Assembly: GCF_001189295.1 (NCBI RefSeq)
Contig: NZ_CP012159.1
Coordinates: 9,284,501-9,348,500, forward strand
DNA: 64,000 bases
Origin: Chondromyces crocatus
GTDB lineage: Bacteria; Myxococcota_A; Polyangia; Polyangiales; Polyangiaceae
Direction: 5' to 3'
The notes beneath the pieces are model-generated. The model saw nothing but the letters and a program-made list of their open reading frames with translations. It did no database searches and was not told the origin of the DNA. Position 1 is the stretch's first letter; each line of letters starts with the position of its first letter. Positions 59,825-64,000 of the stretch are shown here, piece after piece. A program made the position numbers and the translations under genes.

Positions 59825-60760
59825 TCAGACCCGCCGCATCTGCATCTTGCGCGGCACGGCGCCAGAGCGCGTGAGCACCTCCAGCGCCTCCTTCTCCAGC
59901 GCCGGGTGGACGCCCCGGGGATTCACCCCCATCGGGTGCTTCTTCTTGGTGATGAAGCCTGTCAGGAACTGGACATTCATCGCCGAGAGCGCCCTCAGCG
60001 TGCCCTTCATCTTCTGGCTGTTGTTCGCCCAGGCGTATGCGAAGGCGCGCGCGCGCAGGAGCTGAGGCTTGAGATCGGAGTACGCAGCGTCGCTCGGATC
60101 GAAAGTCTCCAGCAGCTCGACCGCCTTTTTCGCCTGACCTGTCCGCGCCCAGGCCTCACCCACGATCGCCGCCAGGGTCGCCCGAGATCTCGGCTCCTTG
60201 TGACGGGACAGATCGATGGGATCGACCAGCCCACGCGCCTCGTCCGTCTCACCGAGCATGAGGTGGATCATCGCCCGCTGAGCCCGGGCCTCGTCGGCCA
60301 TCGGAGGCATCAGCTTCTCCAGCTTGATCGACTCCAGCGTGCTCAGCGCGGTGCGCGGATCCTCCTGGAGCTGGAGCTGCGCCTTGGCGAACGTCGCCGC
60401 GACATCATCCTTCTTGAAGTCGGACTCCAGCTTGGAGATGGCCTCCTTCCGCGCCTCTGCAGAGTCGGCCTGGCGCACGATCTGCGCGACGGCCTGGGTC
60501 CGCTTCGTGAACCGGAGCGCCCACAGCACGATGCCGAGCACCGCCACCGTCAGGACGGCGGCCACGATCTTCGCCCACCAGCCCGGAATCGCGAACGCGA
60601 TGCCCCACAGGATCAGCGCACCGATGCCGATTCTGATCGCCAGCGCCCGAGGCTTGAGCTGGGCCATGGGATCGGGCGGCGCCTTGCTGCGCAGGGCGGC
60701 GAGCGCATCCTCACGCTGCTGCTTGGAGATCTGCTTCTTCGACTTTCCAGGGTTGCTCAT
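59825..60760 (-). CDS. TPR-containing membrane protein
   Basis: A 311-residue protein. A basic, soluble N terminus (KSKKQISKQQREDALAALR) is followed by two membrane helices, about 42-60 (AIRIGIGALILWGIAFAIPG) and 65-82 (IVAAVLTVAVLGIVLWAL). TPR-like helices fill the remainder (EARAQRAMIHLMLGETDEAR, GEAWARTGQAKKAVELLETF). It probably serves as a membrane-attached protein-binding platform in the cytoplasm. It is 54 bases downstream of the AI-2E-family permease gene, likely in one transcript. Confidence 0.78.
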   Translation of the reverse strand: MSNPGKSKKQISKQQREDALAALRSKAPPDPMAQLKPRALAIRIGIGALILWGIAFAIPGWWAKIVAAVLTVAVLGIVLWALRFTKRTQAVAQIVRQADSAEARKEAISKLESDFKKDDVAATFAKAQLQLQEDPRTALSTLESIKLEKLMPPMADEARAQRAMIHLMLGETDEARGLVDPIDLSRHKEPRSRATLAAIVGEAWARTGQAKKAVELLETFDPSDAAYSDLKPQLLRARAFAYAWANNSQKMKGTLRALSAMNVQFLTGFITKKKHPMGVNPRGVHPALEKEALEVLTRSGAVPRKMQMRRV

Positions 60761-60814
60761 GCGTGGAATCCGGTTTCCTTGACGGTAGAGAGCGCCGAAT
60801 GCCCGAGCCGCGCG

Positions 60815-62275
60815 CTATCGCTCGGCGACTTCGGGGTTCCGGGCGGAATCGGGCTCGATCCCTTGGATGCTCAGGGCACCGCCGCCGGCCTCCGCGCCTG
60901 CCGTCGAGAGGGGCATACGGGCCATGTCGATGGGAGGCAATGGCGGTGGAATCGGCGTGTTCGGTGGCGTGGCGGCCGGACGCCCCGGGGGAATCGTCGA
61001 CGTCGGGTCTGGCAGCCCGAGTGCCGACTCCCGGAAGTGCAGGAAGATCGTCTGCACGATCGACAGGCAGGGCACCGCGAAGAGCGCTCCAGCGATCTGG
61101 AAGTAGTGCTCGCCCACGAGCAGCGAGAACACGACGAGCACCGGATGGATCTTCGCTGCGTCCCCGATGATCTTCGGGTTCAGGAAGTTCGCTTCCAGCT
61201 GGTGGATGCCCACGATCCAGGCAAGCACGCCGAAGGCCGTCGCCGGTGACTGTGTGAGACCGATGGCCACCGCCGGGATCGAGCTCAAGATCGATCCAAA
61301 GATCGGGATCAGCGACATCACACCGGCGAGGATCGAGAGAATCGGCCAGTACTTCAGCTCGAACAGCCAGAACCCGATCGCCGAGAGCACCCCGTTCACC
61401 AGGCAGATCAGGAGCTGCCCGCGCACGACCCCCGAGAGCCCCCGATCGAGCCGACGCAGGAAGCGATCGAATGACGGCCGGTTCTCCGGTGGCCACAGCT
61501 CACGGAAGAACCCCAGGATGCGCTCGTGGGTGAGTATGATGTAGCCCGCGAGCATCAGCGTGATGAAGAGCGTGAAGATGCCGCGGGAGATGGCGGACGC
61601 GATCTCTTTGCCCAGCTTGAGGAGGGTGAGCGAGTTCTGGCCGAGGAACTGGAAGGCGCGATCCATCCCCTCCTGGAGCATGGTCGCGCTGGTGAGCACG
61701 GGCTTCGGTCGTTCCTGCTCGAGCTTCCACACGCCGCCCTGCACCTCGCGGAGCTGCACGTCTCCGGAGAGCTGCACATCGAACGAGCCGTCGTCGAGAC
61801 GCACGATGCGGAACGGTGCGCGTTCCGGCTCGGCCGGCTCGGGAGGTGCCCCTGGAACGGTGACGCGATCCTCCGTCGGCGGCACGGATGGTTGCGGCGC
61901 ATCACGCCCCGTCCAGCTCCGGAGACGCTCGTCGAGCAACGGGAGCCACTGCTCGCGGGCACGCGCGACGTAGCGAGGTGCCTCCCGGGTGAGCGCCTTC
62001 CCCTCGGTGATGAGGCGGGGCACCGCGATCGCCACGAAGCCCCCGATCGCCCCCAGCGCGATCGCGTACACCAGCAGGATGGCCGCCCAGCGGGGAATCC
62101 GGATGCGCTCCAGCCGGAGCACCGCAGGCGTGCTGACGTAGGCCACGATCAGCGCAAGGATGAACGGTAGAAGGACCGCCCGCGCCCACACCACGATGAC
62201 GACGGCGAGAACGGCGCTGATGGTCAGAAAAAGCGTGCTCTTGGTGGATCGCTGCAACCCAGATCCCTCGTTCAC
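60815..62275 (-). CDS. AI-2E-family (PerM/YdiK-type) permease
   Basis: A 486-residue membrane protein. The GTG 62275 start overlaps the stop of the HIT gene (GTGA), which settles it. Family membrane segments are at about 12-45 (two), 58-85, then ~215-245, 290-320, 330-400 with the conserved GVMSLIPIFGSILSSIPAV and PKIIGDAAKIHPVLVVFSLL. Between the third and fourth segments lies a ~130-residue insert with Pro-rich and beta-type sequence (RIVRLDDGSFDVQLSGDVQL), unusual for the family and presumably extracytoplasmic. The chain ends in a Pro-rich cytoplasmic tail. Members include quorum-signal exporters and Na+/H+ antiporters; the substrate is not known. Confidence 0.9.
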   Translation of the reverse strand: MNEGSGLQRSTKSTLFLTISAVLAVVIVVWARAVLLPFILALIVAYVSTPAVLRLERIRIPRWAAILLVYAIALGAIGGFVAIAVPRLITEGKALTREAPRYVARAREQWLPLLDERLRSWTGRDAPQPSVPPTEDRVTVPGAPPEPAEPERAPFRIVRLDDGSFDVQLSGDVQLREVQGGVWKLEQERPKPVLTSATMLQEGMDRAFQFLGQNSLTLLKLGKEIASAISRGIFTLFITLMLAGYIILTHERILGFFRELWPPENRPSFDRFLRRLDRGLSGVVRGQLLICLVNGVLSAIGFWLFELKYWPILSILAGVMSLIPIFGSILSSIPAVAIGLTQSPATAFGVLAWIVGIHQLEANFLNPKIIGDAAKIHPVLVVFSLLVGEHYFQIAGALFAVPCLSIVQTIFLHFRESALGLPDPTSTIPPGRPAATPPNTPIPPPLPPIDMARMPLSTAGAEAGGGALSIQGIEPDSARNPEVAER

Positions 62276-62796
62276 GTAGCCGCGCTGCCGCCGTCGTCCG
62301 ACGGCAGATCTTGAAAGAAGCCGAGAAGGTGATCGCGCGTCGCCTCCAGCGCCTGGGGCATGACGCGCGTGTCGGCGAGCACGGGCATGAAATTCGTGTC
62401 GCCCGACCATCGAGGCACGATGTGAACGTGCAGGTGGGCCGCAACGCCCGCGCCAGCAACCGCGCCGAGGTTGATTCCGATGTTCAGCCCCTCGGCGCGC
62501 ACCGCCCGCTGGAGCCGCGTGGCCGTCTCCCGCACGAGCCGGAAGAGCGCATCGTGATCCGGCGCGGAGAGTTCATGGAGCGCGGCCACGTGCACGTGCG
62601 GGACGACGAGCAGGTGGCCCGCGGCAAATGGATAGCGGTTGAGCATCACGAAGGCGCAGGGCGTGACAGCCACCACGAACCGACTCCGCCGCTCGTCCTC
62701 CGAGGCGTCGTGAACGCCACAGAAGATGCACTCGCCGCGGTCTTTCGGCCCCAGGATGTACTCCATGCGCCAGGGAGCCCAGAGCGGATTGCCCAT
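62272..62796 (-). CDS. HIT-family protein, Ap4A-phosphorylase-like subgroup
   Basis: About 174 residues from ATG 62796; ATG 62814 is also in frame. The N-terminal NPLWAPWRMEYILG and CIFCGVHDA are typical of this subgroup, related to diadenosine tetraphosphate phosphorylases. The histidine triad is HLHVHIVPRW. Full-length, no oddities. It is followed by the permease gene with a GTGA overlap, so the two are coupled; a link between nucleotide turnover and that permease is unproven. Confidence 0.9.
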   Translation of the reverse strand: MGNPLWAPWRMEYILGPKDRGECIFCGVHDASEDERRSRFVVAVTPCAFVMLNRYPFAAGHLLVVPHVHVAALHELSAPDHDALFRLVRETATRLQRAVRAEGLNIGINLGAVAGAGVAAHLHVHIVPRWSGDTNFMPVLADTRVMPQALEATRDHLLGFFQDLPSDDGGSAAT

Positions 62797-62979
62797 CAGG
62801 CGAGACGCTAGCATGGCGCAAGGGCGCGAGGGACGCGCCGCTGCGCAGGAAAAGCCGGAAGCGAGGGCCGATCGGGCGCAGCTGGTCCGGGTGCCGCGAG
62901 GAGCGACCGGCGCTGCCCTTGCAGCGGTGCGTCAGCGCCGCGCGGCAGCGGTGCGTCAGCGCCGCCCGGCCGCGGAACG

Positions 62980-63423
62980 TCAGCGCCCCGGGGCGAACCA
63001 CGCGGGGCGCGCCGCGTAGTCCACGGAGGCGGCAAAGAGCAGCCCGAAGACGGTGCCCACGACGTCCCAAGCCAGGTCCCGGAGCGAGGGCTGACCGAAC
63101 CCGGCGGCGTCGAGCACCTCCTTGGTGGCCCCTGCGCTCAGCGCCAGAATCGCCCCCACGGCGAGACGTCCTGGCACATCGCGTGTCCCGAGCGCTCCCA
63201 GCGCGTACCCCCCCCCTGCAATCGCTGCAGATGCCGTGAAGTGAAGCGCTTTGTCATGCCCGACCCACGGATCCCTGGGCGCGAGCGCCGGAGCTGCCGG
63301 ACGGACCAGCGGGGAGCGCCTCGGCAGCGCGCTCTCCTGGGCAGACGCCAGGTTCGGTGCCAGGACGAGGGCCGAGGCGACCAGGGCCGCGACGGGAACC
63401 AGAAGGCGGAACATCAGGCGCAT
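62980..63423 (-). CDS. YfiM-like (DUF2279) exported protein
   Basis: About 147 residues. ATG 63423 starts a signal peptide (MFRLLVPVAALVASALVLAP, cut near ASA-Q); the open frame upstream runs into the terminator of the S1 gene and is not used. The domain shows WVGHDKALHFTASAAIAGGG and GATKEVLDAAGFGQPSLRDL, then a hydrophobic GTVFGLLFAASVDYA. The HDKxxHF...KE..D pattern matches the YfiM/DUF2279 family, small envelope proteins of unknown function related to VanZ-like proteins. It is the next gene after rpsA on the same strand but separated by a terminator. Confidence 0.78.
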   Translation of the reverse strand: MRLMFRLLVPVAALVASALVLAPNLASAQESALPRRSPLVRPAAPALAPRDPWVGHDKALHFTASAAIAGGGYALGALGTRDVPGRLAVGAILALSAGATKEVLDAAGFGQPSLRDLAWDVVGTVFGLLFAASVDYAARPAWFAPGR

Positions 63424-63442
63424 CGTACACCGCCCGGAAAGC

Positions 63443-63473
63443 AAAAAGCCGGCCCCCATCGGGGACCGGCCTT
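63443..63473 (-). terminator. intrinsic terminator of the ribosomal protein S1 gene
   Basis: On the minus strand GCCGGTCCCC and GGGGGCCGGC pair around a GAT loop, followed at once by TTTTTGC. It lies about 23 bases after the S1 stop codon at 63496. Strong GC stem plus T-run make this a confident rho-independent terminator. Confidence 0.85.
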
Positions 63474-63495
63474 CTACCGTCGTGTCAGGAGTCGA

Positions 63496-64000
63496 TCACT
63501 TGAGGTCGAGCTTGGCGCCCAACTTCTCCTTGATCAGGTCACCGATGGTACCGGCCACCGGCTTCTCCTCACCCTCCTCCTTGCGCTTCTGCTGCTGACG
63601 CGGCTGAGGCGCAGGACGCTCCATCCCGATGTTCTTCATCGTGGCGAAGAGCCGGCGGTCCACCGTGTCGAGCGAGGAGACCTCGACCTTGGCCTTGTCG
63701 CCCACCTTGAGCTTGCCGCCCTCGGGGTCGGTGACCTCGTTCGTGGGCACCAGGCCCTCGATGCCCTCGCGCAGGCGGACGAACACGCCGTACTCGCAGA
63801 GGCTGACCACGAGGGACTCCTCCACGACCTTCCCGGGCGGGAACTCGGCGAGCATCGTCGGCCAGGGATCGTCCCAGAGCTGCTTGATGCCGAGGGAGAC
63901 CTTCTTCTCGTCGTGGTTGATCGAGAGGATGATCGCCTCGACCTCATCACCCTTGTGATAGAGGTCGCTCGGGTTGTTGACCCGCACCGTCCACGAGAGA
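63496..64000 (-). CDS. rpsA: 30S ribosomal protein S1, C-terminal part (cut by window edge)
   Basis: The last ~167 codons of rpsA; the 5' part lies beyond the right edge. The first visible residues (LSWTVRVNNPSDLYHKGDEV) are the middle of one S1 repeat. It ends in KVSLGIKQLWDDPW, and a further complete S1 repeat follows (GVFVRLREGIEGLVPTNEVT). S1 repeats are OB folds that bind mRNA and help the 30S subunit unwind and load it. The tail is Lys/Glu/Gln-rich and ends GDLIKEKLGAKLDLK, as in other bacterial S1 proteins. A strong terminator follows. Confidence 0.93.
   Translation of the reverse strand, partial: LSWTVRVNNPSDLYHKGDEVEAIILSINHDEKKVSLGIKQLWDDPWPTMLAEFPPGKVVEESLVVSLCEYGVFVRLREGIEGLVPTNEVTDPEGGKLKVGDKAKVEVSSLDTVDRRLFATMKNIGMERPAPQPRQQQKRKEEGEEKPVAGTIGDLIKEKLGAKLDLK

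Noticed and set aside
1-64000. tRNA, rRNA, insertion sequences or prophage
   Set aside because: I looked through all intergenic gaps and found no tRNA-like cloverleaf, no rRNA sequence, and no transposase or integrase motifs.

Overview
The window is a very GC-rich bacterial chromosome segment with third-codon-position G/C bias throughout. It most resembles a myxobacterium of the Sorangium/Polyangium/Chondromyces type. The grounds are: four Ser/Thr protein kinases (one fused to a WD40 propeller, one fused to AAA, TPR, GAF and sigma54-activator domains), a PP2C phosphatase fused to a cyclic-nucleotide-binding domain, many Gly/Ala/Pro-rich lipoproteins, TSP3-OmpA and other outer-membrane proteins, and a bacterial expansin. 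Assignment to a genus is inference. I see no transposase, integrase, prophage, tRNA, rRNA or CRISPR array; the region looks like stable chromosome.

Layout. 1-5.9 kb: a zinc-ribbon protein cut by the left edge, ruvA, two paralogous cytochrome-like lipoproteins, a lipoprotein/LysM gene pair and an internally duplicated exported protein. 5.9-19 kb: a kinase-WD40 receptor, an orphan cytochrome P450, the giant kinase/sigma54 activator with a beta-barrel protein, and a coupled alpha/beta hydrolase and glutaredoxin-rhodanese fusion. 19-24.5 kb: Uma2 nuclease-like protein, a small helical protein, an aldehyde dehydrogenase, a GYGQQP-repeat exported protein, a 56-residue membrane protein missed by length filters, and a 42-bp-period tandem repeat array. 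24.5-32.3 kb: membrane proteins, DUF2288, then three exported wall/polysaccharide-directed proteins in a row (expansin, CapA-like, M23 peptidase). 32.3-44 kb, all on the minus strand: a kinase, an RluA-type pseudouridine synthase, two exported proteins, PP2C-CNB, RadC, a CinA/MoaB-like protein, XseB and a HEAT-repeat protein.

44-54 kb: a multi-cluster radical SAM protein of the COG1964/Tes-like type, a kinase translationally coupled to a TPR/PEGA-like membrane protein, a coupled acyltransferase-dehydrogenase pair, TSP3-OmpA and a two-HKD phospholipase-D-like lipoprotein. 54-59 kb: an exported protein with a clear intrinsic terminator, a HIT hydrolase, and two adjacent RlaP-type nucleotidyltransferases, the first apparently frameshifted near its N terminus. 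59-64 kb: an S51-like peptidase, a TPR membrane protein, an AI-2E-family permease coupled to a second HIT protein, a YfiM-like protein, and the C-terminal part of ribosomal protein S1 running off the right edge.

Many neighbouring genes overlap by 4 bases (ATGA or GTGA), which fixes several start codons and indicates translational coupling: lipoprotein-ruvA, hydrolase-Grx, HEAT-xseB, acyltransferase-dehydrogenase, HIT-permease and the RlaP pair. The most interesting items are the 42-bp repeat array, the Tes-like radical SAM enzyme, the RlaP pair with a probable frameshift, the P450 lacking its I-helix acid, and the Grx/A-type/rhodanese fusion with a cysteine-less A-type domain.
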